NCBI RefSeq assembly: GCF_022539665.2
Contig: NC_081333.1
Coordinates: 7,438,971 to 7,502,970 of the forward strand
Source of the DNA: Daphnia carinata
Taxonomy: Eukaryota > Arthropoda > Branchiopoda > Diplostraca > Daphniidae
DNA length: 64,000 nt
Reading direction: 5' to 3'
A program made the translations under genes and the position numbers. The stretch's first letter is position 1; every line of letters begins with the position of its first letter. This document shows positions 11,068 through 22,662 of the stretch, piece by piece. The notes below the pieces were generated by a model. That model was not told where the DNA came from and made no database searches. It was given only the letters and a program-made list of their open reading frames with translations.

Positions 11068-12848
11068 CTAGTTAAACATGTTCATTAAACTACTGAAGAA
11101 GCCCCCTCCGCTTGTTGGTGCGGGAGGTGGTCGCTGGAACTGCTGTTGTTGAAAGGTGCTTGGCTGAGGCTGCGTCGCTGGTCTACGGTGAGGTGGTATT
11201 GGAGGCAGTTGCTGTTGATTGAAACTGGATGAACCCAAAGAAGACTGGAAGGGAATTTGTTGACCCTTGAGGTAAAATTTTAACAGCACACATTATTTCA
11301 TGTTAATAGAAAACTGCTCAATGATTCGCTTACCATAGGTGTACCTATTGGAAAGCTAGGTTGAAATTGGGTGTGAATTGGCTGGCCCAGTTGAGGATGA
11401 TTTAGTGCTCCGGGATTCGGTGGCCGGAAAATAGGACTTGGTCGAATTGGAAGTTGCTGAAGTGGAAGGCCATTTGGCGGTTGATTTTGAATTGGTTGCT
11501 GGAATTGTGGCCCTGGAGCATTGTTCATCGGATTTTGATTCACCGAAAACTTGTTTAAGGTAGGGTTTCTAATTGGAAAATTTGGTTGGCGGCTAGGAGT
11601 TCCAAATTGCTGGTTTGTTTGCTGTTGAGTTGGGGCTAAAGGCCTGGTTGGCTGAAACTGTTGAGCGGCTGACGGCGGTAAATTTTGTTGTTCTTCTTGT
11701 TGACCCTGATTATTTTCTTGTTCCTAAGTAGAAAGAGTATATTAAGTGCAGTGAATAATTTAAAGTGCCCCTGAGCATTCTTAATTCTACCTTCTCCGTA
11801 GTTGTTAGAACAGAATCTTCCACAGAAATGTTTCCGGATATCACAGGAGTAGCATTCTATCAGACGAAGAAAATGGAAAAAAAACAACAAACATGATTAA
11901 TTATTCTGATTATGTAGGATACATAGAAAAAAATTCTTTAATATGCGTACCTCAGTTGGCTCAAGTTCTTGATCAGAAGGCCGAGGTTCTTGTTCCGATA
12001 TTCTCTAAGATAGGATTAACAAGTTAATTAGGGACCAAAATCGCTTAATTGCGGATCCTATCAAACATGGTTTTCGATTCTTACCTCATCCGCAGGTTGC
12101 GGCATCTTTAGGAAAGGTAATTGGACTGGACGGAAGCCATTGCCTCCGAGAACATGTGCTTCTGGGCTGACTTCGGTTTTATGGTTTTCAATTTTTGTTC
12201 CTGTTTCACAGCAACGAACAAAGCCGGTGCTGCAACTCGTTTCGGATTTCCTGTCAACGGACTGTTCGTCGCAGTCTTTGCGTAGTTTGCATCTACACGA
12301 CTTCTTGGGCCATTTAAGCGTTGAAGACGGAGTCACCACCATTGGCTTGCTGGGCGTTGTTTCTTTGATGAGAACAGTTTCTAATGGTCGACAACAACGT
12401 ACAGTTCCGTATTCGCAGCTGACTGCGAATCGGAAATCCATCAGTTCGATAGGACAAGAGTCGATGGGTTCACATTTGCAGCCATCATTGCTGTCGCTTG
12501 CCGGTTGCTGACTTTGAAGAGGTGCCGGAGTGGTCAATTGTGAAACTGGGCGGATAATCACTTTGGACGTTCCGAGCGAATGAGTGAGGAATTCTTCACG
12601 CTCGTTTGGGTCGGTGCTAGGTAAATGATAAAATTATTAAACCTTCCGTAAAAATTAAAAACTATGCAATAAAATGCATAATATATACTTTACCTCGGTT
12701 TGGAAGTTTCTTGCTGAAAAATTGGCTGAGGCCTTTTTCCTTGAAAGTTGATTGGAGAATGCGGTTGATCGTGAGGGGCAGTTGAAGATAATGCAGCCAC
12801 TGCTGCGGCCAACAGGCATACTGTGGTGAGTTGCTTCAGACGAATCAT
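11068..12848 (-). CDS. secreted Gln/Pro-rich protein with two six-cysteine modules
   Basis: Six exons: 12848-12694, 12616-12085, 12004-11951, 11856-11791, 11723-11334 and 11265-11068, giving 464 residues. The protein starts with a signal peptide (LKQLTTVCLLAAAVAALSS), so it is probably secreted. Two modules follow with identical cysteine spacing, C-x-C-x5-C-x12-C-x6-CC, at about residues 98-127 and 159-188. The rest is Gln/Pro/Asn-rich and ends in a short Gly/Phe segment (GGGFFSSLMNMFN). The cysteine pattern recalls clip-like domains of arthropod serine-protease homologues, but no protease domain is present. The start at 12848 puts the signal peptide at the N-terminus. A poly(A) signal lies at 10969-10974. 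The function is unknown; cuticle, matrix or immune roles are guesses. Confidence 0.78.
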
Positions 12849-13019
12849 CTCGGGTCGAATTTCTGATGGTGACTGCGAGTCCAAACGCCACAATCTCACC
12901 GTTTTCTATTCAGGTAAAGTTACTTCCTGTTCCTTAAACTTGGACCCCCCTTTCATTTGTCTCATGGTTTTTGTTGCTTATACGAACAGGTCAGTCTGGA
13001 AGTGGATCAAAGGTCGTCT

Positions 13020-13342
13020 TCAAGGAAGACCCAAAACTAACGGTCGACGGTCAATAACCTCCATAGGCTGTAGTGACCCTCTTTTCTTATCTAGGACATG
13101 ATCTAAAAGCCATGATTTCAAATCCTCTTCCTTTGAGAATTGTACAGTTAAACGTTTCCTTTGTAATCCCAAAATAATCTGCGCCCAGTTCCAGGTATAT
13201 AACCAACAAACCATTGCACCGTCACATTTTGATCCTCTAAAGTTTTTAAATAAGGTTTTACGATATTTAATCGTCTGCTACAATGCTTAACCACCATTCC
13301 TGTTCCCATCAACGTTTCTTTTGTAAAGAAGAGACAATACAT
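13020..13342 (-). pseudogene. possible small gene or pseudogene in two overlapping frames
   Basis: One minus-strand frame (13342-13148) reads MYCLFFTKETLMGTGMVV... to VQWFVGYIPGTGRRLFWDY. A second frame (to 13020) continues with RLTVQFSKEEDLKSWLLDH and ends in PLVLGLP. Both have coding-like composition, unlike the homopolymer-derived frames elsewhere. A single-base shift near 13150-13200 would join them into one frame of about 105 residues. No family was recognised. It could be a decayed gene, a sequence error or chance. Confidence 0.25.
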
Positions 13343-13663
13343 TGATTTTACAATCTATTTGTTATTACTTCGATTTTGTTTCTAGTCATTTGGCTTTCAT
13401 TTCCATCTGAAGATAGGTCCTGTAATGCTGCCTTTTTCTCGGAATCGACGTATGTCTGCAAAGATAATGAACGCTAATGCCAAAAACAACGGATGTGTAT
13501 TTAGAAGATTACTTGCTTGTCTAGCTCGGAGCTAGCGTCTCACAAACATACACACACACAAATTAGTCAAAAAATCCCAGACGAAGAACGAAATAAATAA
13601 AAAAAAATTTAATAATAAAAAAGGTTACAACGAAAGATGTAAATGTTTGAATATCGATTTGGT

Positions 13664-13675
13664 GATATCGATATC
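13664..13675. promoter_or_regulatory. DRE-type element upstream of UBE3B
   Basis: GATATCGATATC is a perfect 12-bp palindrome containing TATCGATA, the DRE sequence bound by DREF in insect housekeeping promoters. It lies about 138 bp upstream of the UBE3B start codon. A second ATATCGAT sits 12 bp upstream of it. Binding in this organism is inferred. Confidence 0.45.
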
Positions 13676-13810
13676 TTCTTGTAGACGATAATTTTATAGT
13701 CGACTCAAAGAAAAAGTTGTATTTACGTTTTATTTTTATTCATTTGATAGGTTAGACAGGAGTTCTTCAAGGTTTCGCGTAGAAATCGATCGGTTTTTTG
13801 TTAAAACAGA

Positions 13811-16800
13811 ATGTTTGCAGGTGTCGCACCTTCGAAAGATACTTTCCTGAATCAAGCTAGAACTGCCAGAGAAATACGACAGAATGCGAAATCACAGAAC
13901 GAATCAGCTGTCAAGATTCAGCGAATGGTTCGTGGATGGCTTTGCCGCATCAAAATATGGAGAGAAGCTAGGTATTATGGAACTTTGGCGAACGTAGTTC
14001 CAATTTTAAATGTTGTGCCCATCTAGATTACAATTTGATGCCACGTTTTTGGAATCGGGGAAACCTCTCTCCATAGATGCTTTTAAAATCAGTAGAAGAG
14101 TGATACAGACTTTCAACCATACAAAAGACAAAGAACGATTTGAAATATATTGCAGGTATATTTAATCCATCTATTAAAGTTTGTTTTGAATTTCATTTTT
14201 ATTTAAAATGTTCAACGTAGATATCTAATTGCAAGTCTTGAACAAGAATCTCCTAAATTAAGCTGCATAGGGGTGGCACTAAATAAAGATCATGCAATTC
14301 CTTGGATTAACCACTTGAAAAAAGTATTGGAGATAGCGCTGTGCATGATGGAGCAACTAAAACCTGAATCACCCCATGATTCAAAACAGTTAACAGTATA
14401 CCTCCACTTGTTGGTAATACAACATAAATTGATGTAAAATCTGTCATATAAATTGCTGATTTAATTTTATTAAATAGATAAGTTTCACATCAATAACAAA
14501 TTGGAAAATTTTGAATAGTGGAAAACTACCAGAATCATTGAAGAATGGTATGCAACAGTTGTGCAATAATGTAATGGGCTGTCTTGTATCACTCACCTAT
14601 TATCCTGTGCTTAAGGTATGATTGTTTAAACTTAAAAAAAGATCGTTTTTTTTCTTTATAAGCATGTAAAACGGTTTATTCATAGACATTGTTACTGCGT
14701 GGATTATGTGGACAGCGACGATACCTCAAGCACGCAGCCGTATCTGCGATCATGACCCTAAGCTTAAGACCACTAATAGCTTCAGAATTTTCCAGTCGGC
14801 TACTAACGTTGTACATACTTAATATATTTAGCGTTCCTGGATTTATTCTTCACCTGCATGCAATTACTCCCGAGGTTTTCACGTTTCAGCATACGTTTGA
14901 ATTCTGTTCTTAAACTTTTTTCTTCATTTCTAGTCAGTGGTGCAGTTTAAGTCAAATGAACTTTTAACTCGCATTTTGGATTTTCTTAGTACCGAACAAA
15001 ACACGCGTATTGTATTCCACACGCTTGAGGCAACGTTTTCTATTTGTTTGCTGGGAAATATTATTCATTTGACTCAAATGGAAGAAGAAAACTCGCTGAA
15101 AAATTTGATTTTTCCGAATTTTGTCGTAAGTTCCCGTTAAAGGTGTATATTGCGAACTGAACTAATCAAGCGTCTTCTTTTCCAGTGTTTGGTCTGCAGG
15201 TTGTTGGAACATTGCCAGAGATATGTGCAAGCGAAGCAATCGAATCTGACCCAGTGGCATCCAATCCTAGGTTGGTTTTCCAGTGATGAAAAGTCCACCT
15301 CAATGCTGGACGTTCAAGAGACGACCCCTCTTATTAAGCAACAGCTTAGTTTCCTATGGACTTCTCCATTAGTTCAACAGCTGACAGCTTGCTTGCCTGT
15401 CGCCGAACGCCAAGGCCTTAACATTCCAGATCCTCGCAGGGAGACACCTGATGACAAGAATCTAGTCACAGCTTTCAAAAAAGCGCTAGGAAATAACAAA
15501 ACCAGTAGAGGCACTCAAGTCGTCCATACACTCCGTAGGCTAGGTAGTCCCGAGGTTACCCAAGTTGCCCTTGTCGCATCGATGTTCCAAACAGCCTTAT
15601 CTACCCTCACGCAGATGCGAATGGACATTCTTACTGGTAATTTTTAATTCTTTTTGACTATTGCTTTTCTAGCATATCATTCAAAACGCGTCGTTTTTGT
15701 CTTTAAAGCACTGAGCTGCAGAGAAAACTTTTTGCCGAATCTTTGGCATTTTATCAGTTCGCTTGGACCGAATCATGGATTAAAAACCTATCTCGATTTA
15801 CTGTCAGTCGATTCTAAGCGCCTGTCACCAGAATGCCAGATGCTTCATCTTTTCTGCGAAGGAACTACGCACTTTGTCACGTAAGCTTGCCGCTCGCACC
15901 GATGCATGATTCCCTATTTTCAGTTAATTGCTTTCTTTTATAGTGTTTTAGACGACATAGAGATGTATGAAGAGCAAAAACCTTTCACGCTATTAGAGTT
16001 TTGCAATATTTCATCATTTCTCAATCACTTCATGTTTAAAGCTATTTGGAGTGGGTTAGCCGGTAAGCCTTACTTCTATTTGGGGCTCATTTTAAAAATT
16101 TGATTTCTGATATATTTTATTTACAATTCTTTCATGGATGTTCAGATGCAACATCGTTTCATTCCCTTGGATCATCGACGCCGAATTACAATCTATTTCA
16201 CGCAGCCCATACGTTACTAATGGTAATTTATCGCCGCGACTGCCGGCGTCCATTTGCCCCCAAGGACCACTGGCTTGTCAAGGACGTTAAGAGCTCGCTT
16301 CTCGTTGCCGAACTAGAACGTGGGAGACAATCTGTTCAGGTAAAGCGAAACGTCGTATGTTTTCTGATTTAAAGAAATAGTTCACCAAACTCTTTTGATA
16401 ATTTTCCGCTTTCCAGCTGCTACTTCAAAAGATGCCACACGTTATTCCATTAGAAGATCGGGTTTTGCTTTTTCGCAAGTACATAGCCAATGAAAAAAAC
16501 GCTTTGGGTTTGACGGAAACCGCTTCGGCGTCGCCACAATCCATCCTTATAACAGTCCACAGGTTTTGCTCTTTTCATTCTTATCATCATTGTAGTTTTG
16601 ATAAAGGTACGACGTCAATGGTTTCTGGGTTTTTCCTGGATTTCATAGGATGCGTATGGTGGAAGACTCTTTCCGGCAGTTGGCAGATTTGCCGGTGCAG
16701 CTATGGAAAGGCATCATTCGCGTTAAGTTTATAAATTACCAAGGCTTGGAAGAAGCAGGCATAGATCAAGATGGAGTTTTTAAAGGTAAATAGCTATAGA

Positions 16801-19072
16801 ATATGTTTTTACACTCTTGTAGAAAGAAATCACGTGCGTTTTCCTAATGTTATGCTTCAGAATTTCTGGAAGAAACTGTTCGTAGACTATTTGATCCTTC
16901 ACTCAACTTATTCCGTTCAACAAAAGATCAACGTCTTTATCCGTCTCCCACTTCCTATATGACGGACAATCACCTGCATTTATTTGAGTTTGCTGGTAAA
17001 TTGCTCGGAAAAGCCGTCTATGAGGTATATCTCTGTCTTACTTGCTTAAGCATAGCAATTAACGCTTTTTTCTTGTTTTTTTTATACAGGGGTCTACGGT
17101 TGAGGTTCCATTAGCTTTATTCTTCTTGAGCCAAGTCTTGGGTCAAACGCACAGCGTGTTATATTCAGCACTTGATGAACTGCCTTCTCTCGATCCGGAA
17201 TTATATCGTAGCTTGACTTATATCAAACGCTATGAAGGTAAAAACACAATGGTTAAAATTGAAACAGAATAGACTTTTTTATTGACCATACCATTTCCCG
17301 TTCTTAGGTGACGTTTCCGATTTATCGCTGACGTTTTCCGTGGATGATGATTTCATGGGAAAATTAATAACACAAGAATTACGGCCCGGAGGCAAGGCAA
17401 TTCCCGTTACCAATGAGAACAAGTAATTTTTACATTTATATGTTGAGAAATGATTATTCGTTCTTCAGCTAATCTAGAAATGGAAAGCATTAAATTCTTT
17501 TTTTTTTTGGTGATTCAGAATTTCCTACATCCATCAAATGGCTCATTTCCGCATGCACACGCAAATCCGAGACCAGACTTCGGCTTTCTTGAGAGGATTC
17601 CGCACTCTTGTCAACCCTGAATGGCTTTCCCTGTTCTCCACCCCTGAGGTTCCGCGTTTAGTTTTATATCTAGTTTTGTTCATTCTGCAACGCATTTTCG
17701 TGCTGGTTGACTAGGTACAAAGACTCATCGCAGACGACAAGGGGCCGATTAACTTCAAAGACTTGCGCAAGCACACGCAATATTACGGGGGTTTTCACGA
17801 CAATCACCGTGTTATCTCATGGTTGTGGGACATTCTTGACAATGACCTCAGTGAAGAAGAAAAGCGTCTCTTCCTAAAAGTACGTCTTTTACCTATGGCT
17901 TTGTTTTGTGGATTCATGGAAGTGACGTATTTGACATCATGCAAATTACTCTGTTCAGTTCGTGACGAGTTGTTCTAAGCCGCCACTTTTGGGCTTTGCT
18001 CACCTGCAACCACCTTTCTCGATTCGTTGCGTCGAAGTCAATGAGGACGAAGATAATGGAGACACGATAGGTGAGGACGAATTTTGAAATAAAATCTTTT
18101 AGGGCGTTTCAAACGAGATTTCTAAGAAAAATGCCGTTCTTCCATTGCATGGAAGTCACGCTGCTCAATTGTTTCTTTACCATCTACATCTAATTAATAC
18201 GCAATGACATGCATTGGAACAGTACCGCTGAGCCTTTAGGCTACGCCCTTGGTTGTCTCGCTATCGCACGCTTGATTTCCGGCCAAGTTTATCTCAATAC
18301 TTCGGTTCCGTCGCCCCAGTTGATTTTTCATTGTCCATAACCTTTTTCCCTTTGTGGCTTATCTTCAAGCACGCTCAACCAAGCGTGACCGAGCCTCTTT
18401 TTTCCTTGGTTTTTCTTTTCTTTCTTTACGTCAACATTGAGCAAGAAAGCCATAGTACATTTTAATCCGTGTCGAGTCATGCCGCTTATGGGGCGTAAAG
18501 TATTGAATTTTTAGTGGCGTAGACAGTTTTTGCCGTCCTATAGTAACCATGAAATTACCTTCGTATATATTTTTCTTTTCATGGCCACTGACCTAGTTCG
18601 GTAGCTGACCACTATCAGGTGAAAACAATCCTATCGTTGAGAAGATTTGCATTGCTTTCTTAATTCCACAACTTCTTTCCGGTACCACGTACACGTTACC
18701 ACCTAGATTCAATAATCCTGTTAAAAAATTTGACTGGCACGATGAGAATATCCAATGGTAACGGTAAAACCTCTCGCTATGACACACCAACTGTTCAATT
18801 TCTTTGTTAGACACCACTTCCTCCCTTATTACGACTAGCAATTTTTTTTTTGTTTAAGTCCATCTGTTTTTTTTTTCTTTTGTTTTTTTTTTTTTTTAGG
18901 AAGCGTCATTAGAGGATTTTTCACTATTCGAAAGCGTGATCCGATTAACCGACTGCCCACGTCTTCTACATGCTTCAATTTACTGAAATTGCCTAACTAT
19001 CAGCGCAGAAGCACACTTAAGGAAAAGCTTCGTTATGCCATCACAAGCAATACCGGATTCGAACTGTCCTGA
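13811..19072 (+). CDS. UBE3B: HECT-type E3 ubiquitin ligase UBE3B
   Basis: Nineteen exons with consistent phases: 13811-13971, 14027-14155, 14221-14413, 14478-14615, 14686-14874, 14934-15125, 15186-15636, 15709-15880, 15944-16062, 16146-16339, 16417-16562, 16649-16785, 16861-17024, 17090-17237, 17308-17422, 17519-17648, 17715-17879, 17959-18070 and 18900-19072. They encode 1075 residues; human UBE3B has about 1068. The protein has an N-terminal calmodulin-binding IQ motif (about 34-54, [13 protein letters not shown]), a middle region with DDIEMYEEQ and [13 protein letters not shown] as in UBE3B, and a C-terminal HECT domain. The thioester cysteine is in [11 protein letters not shown], about residue 1043 (codon 18971-18973), and the protein ends GFELS. 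Match to UBE3B is closer than to UBE3C ([18 protein letters not shown]). All introns are short except the last (829 bp). It ends tail to tail with SBDS, 119 bp apart. Confidence 0.96.
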
Positions 19073-19191
19073 ATTGTCTTTGCCCATACAAACAGAACAA
19101 AGATTACGAGTCATTTTGAATAGGTAAGGCCACTGCGGACACCAAAAAATTGTATATTTTTCTTTTTAACATAAGTTATCGTGGAAATGTA

Positions 19192-20355
19192 TTATTCTAC
19201 CATTTCTTCTCCTTCTGTTACTTCCTTTAAGTTAAGGAGATCCATGTGTCCTTGACCTCTCGTTTCGGATCTGACCAGATCGTCAATTTCGCGAAAATTA
19301 CCCGGATCAATCAGACATACCTGTAATTTTAAAATAAGAACACATACCATTGAACGTATTTTGTTGTTTTGTTTGAAGAAAAAGTAGAAATTTAAATAAT
19401 TGCTTAATTTTAATGCAACTTGATCTGTTCAGCAGATGTGAACTTTTAAGGGTGCGCTTTCTGCCTATGCCGTTCTCATTTATGACGAAAAATTAAATAA
19501 ATAAAAGAAATTTGTACAATATTTCAACTCATGACTAATAATAATACAATAAATAAGAACAGTTTCTGTTCTTTAACTGTCAAGTGTAAACTGAAACCTG
19601 CAAGCCTACCATAATAAGTGTACTGTCTTCCCATTCTTCAGATTCAATACTGGTACACAACTTCACCAGTTTTTCTTTCAGCTTCCTACCCTCTTTCGAA
19701 GCAGTTATTTTCAACCTCATGTGTGCCCTTTCAATAGGCATTTGAGTTTTCAGCATTTTTATAACCTCAAGGGCCTATAGACAAAATGTAATGATTATAA
19801 AAGAAAATAAGCAGGGTTCATTATATACCTGTTGTTTACAATTTCTGTTAGGCTTGACAGAAAAATGAACATCCTTCATGGCTTTCTCAATCATGGATAC
19901 AGGATATGGCCTTTTTGTTTCAGGGTTAACACACTTGTCAGCCACCATCGTGGCAATTTCCTTTAACATAGAATCTTGTTGCACATGTCGTTCTTTCTCT
20001 GACACCTGAAGCTCTCCTTTAGCAAGAATTTCTTGACAAATGACAGTTTGATCATCGGTGCCAAAACTTGCAACCAGATCTTCCTTTTTCGCTACTTGTC
20101 CTTTCGAAACGTTAGTGAATACCGTTCTAGCTTGAAGAACCTCGTCCAGATCCGTTTCACTACAGATAAGCGGCTTGAAATCATCACTGAACAACCTTCA
20201 TTTTACAATTTAAAAAAAACTTACACTTTGTTTCTCCATGAGACGACTTTATTTTTATAGCAGGCTATCTCGAAACGTTTGCCACCTTTCTTCATTCGTA
20301 CAACAGCTACATTTGTTAACCGGATTTGATTTGTTGGGGTAAATATTTTCGACAT
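19192..20355 (-). CDS. SBDS: ribosome maturation protein SBDS
   Basis: Four exons: 20355-20225, 20186-19829, 19774-19610 and 19320-19192, giving 260 residues; human SBDS has 250. With the GTPase EFL1, SBDS releases eIF6 from pre-60S subunits in the cytoplasm. The N-terminal FYSH domain starts [20 protein letters not shown]. The middle contains [20 protein letters not shown] and [15 protein letters not shown]. The C-terminal domain contains ERAHMRLKI and [17 protein letters not shown] small insertion between KNKV and ETDLDEVLQ relative to human coincides with the first splice junction. The start at 20355 is preferred because the family begins there; the frame upstream of it reads as untranslated leader. 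Confidence 0.96.
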
Positions 20356-20711
20356 TTTTGTATGTGCGACCAGCGTGGTCGTGCAGTATAGAGAAAGGAG
20401 GGTGAGAAAAAGTGCAGACGACACAACAAAGATTCTTGGATTGTGAAGCATGGTTCATAGCAGACTTTCAAAATTCCAATTTTCTAAGGAAGTTCTCAGA
20501 GAAAAATCCGCATACAATAGCTTTGCAGGTCTTAAGGCATTTGTTCTTTGACAATACAAAGCAAAGCTACCTTGTGCGGACTTTTTTTCTGGCAGAATTT
20601 AGAATTTAGATCGAGAAATAGTCGAAGTTCTGAAAGTTCGAAAAACGTTCGAAAATGTCTGCCTCCCTCGTGTATGTATTAAATTATTGGTAATGAATTC
20701 AGGTCGAAAGC
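20356..20711. promoter_or_regulatory. shared upstream region of SBDS and UBOX5
   Basis: These 356 bp separate two divergent start codons. On the UBOX5 side there is a 12-codon upstream reading frame (ATG at 20655, stop ending 20693). Near the SBDS start lies a small inverted repeat, CGACCA-GCG-TGGTCG. Shared promoter function is inferred from layout. Confidence 0.4.
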
Positions 20712-22430
20712 ATGGCAGTAAATTTTTGTCACGAACGTCTGGGCACTCGAATATTGTGTAACCAAGTCTCGACTGACAATTATGGTGTAGAAAACCTTAT
20801 TTCCGAAGACCTCGTATCGAAAAATCGGGGTTTCCTTGCGGACTCTTTTGTGCGCCCACCCGTCGATATAATCGTGCAATTTCCATGTCCTATAAAAATA
20901 TGCTGTGTTTTTGTGAATACCAAGGTTGGTTCTCAACAATCTACTGGATGCGAAATCTTCATTCAAAGTGAAGAATCAGGTAAGAGAAATAGCCCAAAAA
21001 TTTTACATTTCAGTATGAATGGGTATTGTAAGTGTTTCTGCAAATTTAGACCTTGGACATTATAATGACAAGGATGTAGAACTTGGCCTTCAGCTGATTT
21101 GACCACATCAGATAACATGTAAATAGGACTAAGAAATCTTATAATGATGCAATACATATCCATGCTGTGATGGAATGTTACAAATTGTTACTAGGAAGTG
21201 TGTCAAACAAATCAAATACAGTTATTCCCATGCCGCTGTGACCATCCATGTCAAGGAAGATTTTTACGTTTTCTATTAACAGGTGGATATGATGCATTCA
21301 ACTATGGTACCTTCATCCATGTGGGGAAGTATTACTTGGATTGTGACAAAAAAGGAATTGTCTTTTCCAGTGCTCTACATTCTCCATCATGCAAATCATC
21401 CCAAACTGAAAACTTTGCTAGGCAGGAGATAAGTGGACGAATGACCAAGATCTTGTCCTCAGTTTGGAGTTTGCGAATTAGAATTTTAAAAACATCTGGC
21501 TCTTCAATTCCAGCAATTGGAGGCCTGGCAGTGTGGGGCTATGTGGACCATTTGTGTCCAGCTCCACTGGCTAGAACTGTCCTACACAAGTGGCACAACG
21601 TGAACCAGTCAACAACTGCGCCGCCTTCTAACACGCTTAAAGTGATTGACGACCGCAAAATTAGTCCCAACACCGAAGCAATTCAAATTGCAAGTGCCAT
21701 GCCTGAAGATGATTTCGAAATACCCGAAGAATTTCTTGATGGGTTGACGTGCGATATAATGGCCATGCCGGTCCGTTTGCCATCTGGTAACGTTATAGAC
21801 GAGAGGACACTGGAGCGTTTCGCCAAACAAGAAGCGGCTTGGGGCAGACCGCCAAGCGATCCGTTCACCGCACAGCCGATCTCCGCCAGTCATCGTCCCG
21901 TCTACGATACAGCTCTCAAAGCTCGCATCGATTCATTTCTATTGAAAGAATCTCACCGACCGTGCCTCAAAAACGTCCCGCGAACAACGGGTCCGATCCA
22001 GACTAGGTCGTCGGACACGCTTCTCCAGCTGGGTGACGAATCAAAAGCCACAGACAAACAAGCCAGCACATCTGCGTACCCACCCGTTGCCGCACCTCCA
22101 CAACCAACAGTCATCGATCCGTCGAGAAGGTGGCTTTCCAGCGTGGCTTCCAGCTTGCAACATTTAACCGGAAGACGTACTACCACCGTGCGATCCAAAG
22201 CTCCGAACAGCTCACCTGTTACGCGTCCTTCTGGCGTCTTACCAAAAAGCAACACTTCGGCCTGCCTTTGCGGCTTTCAAGACGTTCGGCCCGTCTACTC
22301 TCTGCCATGTAAACATCGTATCTGCCGGTCGTGTTTACTCAACGTGAAGGCCAATGACGCTCTGTCCTGCCGCGAGTGTCAGTTACCCTTTGGCCTGCAC
22401 GAACCCGTCTTACAACATCACCATCTATAG
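20712..22430 (+). CDS. UBOX5: U-box/RING E3 ubiquitin ligase UBOX5 (RNF37)
   Basis: Two exons, 20712-20979 and 21283-22430, give 471 residues; the human protein has about 541. The family joins a conserved N-terminal region to a U-box that recruits E2 enzymes, mainly in the nucleus. Seen here: an N-terminus with ILCNQVSTDNYGVENLISED, as in RNF37; a U-box at about 238-311 (PEEFLDGLTCDIMAMPVRLP ... WGRPPSDPFT); and a C-terminal RING-like cluster at about 425-465 (CLCGF...LPCKHRICRSC...CREC). The 303-bp intron was set by phase and by homology resuming at GGYDAF; a short extra exon inside it cannot be excluded because the human protein is longer there. A 12-codon upstream ORF precedes the start. 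Confidence 0.9.
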
Positions 22431-22656
22431 GAAATAGTGTGTCCTCGATCGTTGGCCGATTGTACGACAAAGACCGGGGGTGCCAAAAAACGCATGGCAT
22501 TGCGGAATGTGTGGGCGCATTATGCACAAACGGCTTGCCACCGCTCGTGCGCGCGTCTCACTCGGCTCACGTTTTCTTCCTGCTTCTTCATGCGGCTTTT
22601 GTAAGTTTAGAAATTTGTTTGTTTTTTTTATTTCTTGTTTCTTTCGTGCTGGATGC

Positions 22657-22662
22657 AATAAA
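22657..22662 (+). promoter_or_regulatory. poly(A) signal of UBOX5
   Basis: AATAAA lies 227 bases past the stop codon, in a plausible 3' UTR position. Confidence 0.5.

Larger units (their letters stand above)
12849..13810. other. upstream region between secreted-protein gene and UBE3B
   Basis: This 962-bp divergent spacer holds an exact DRE-type element (13666-13673), a CA microsatellite near 13547-13559 and two overlapping minus-strand reading frames at 13020-13342. A further minus-strand open stretch without a start codon ends at 13397 and has a hydrophobic segment followed by basic residues (FADIRRFREKGSITGPIFRW). None of these frames was recognised. Confidence 0.4.

Noticed and set aside
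20620-20660. Alternating GAA/TTC words resembling a heat-shock element before UBOX5
   Set aside because: The spacing between GAA and TTC units is irregular and does not give three inverted nGAAn blocks in register.
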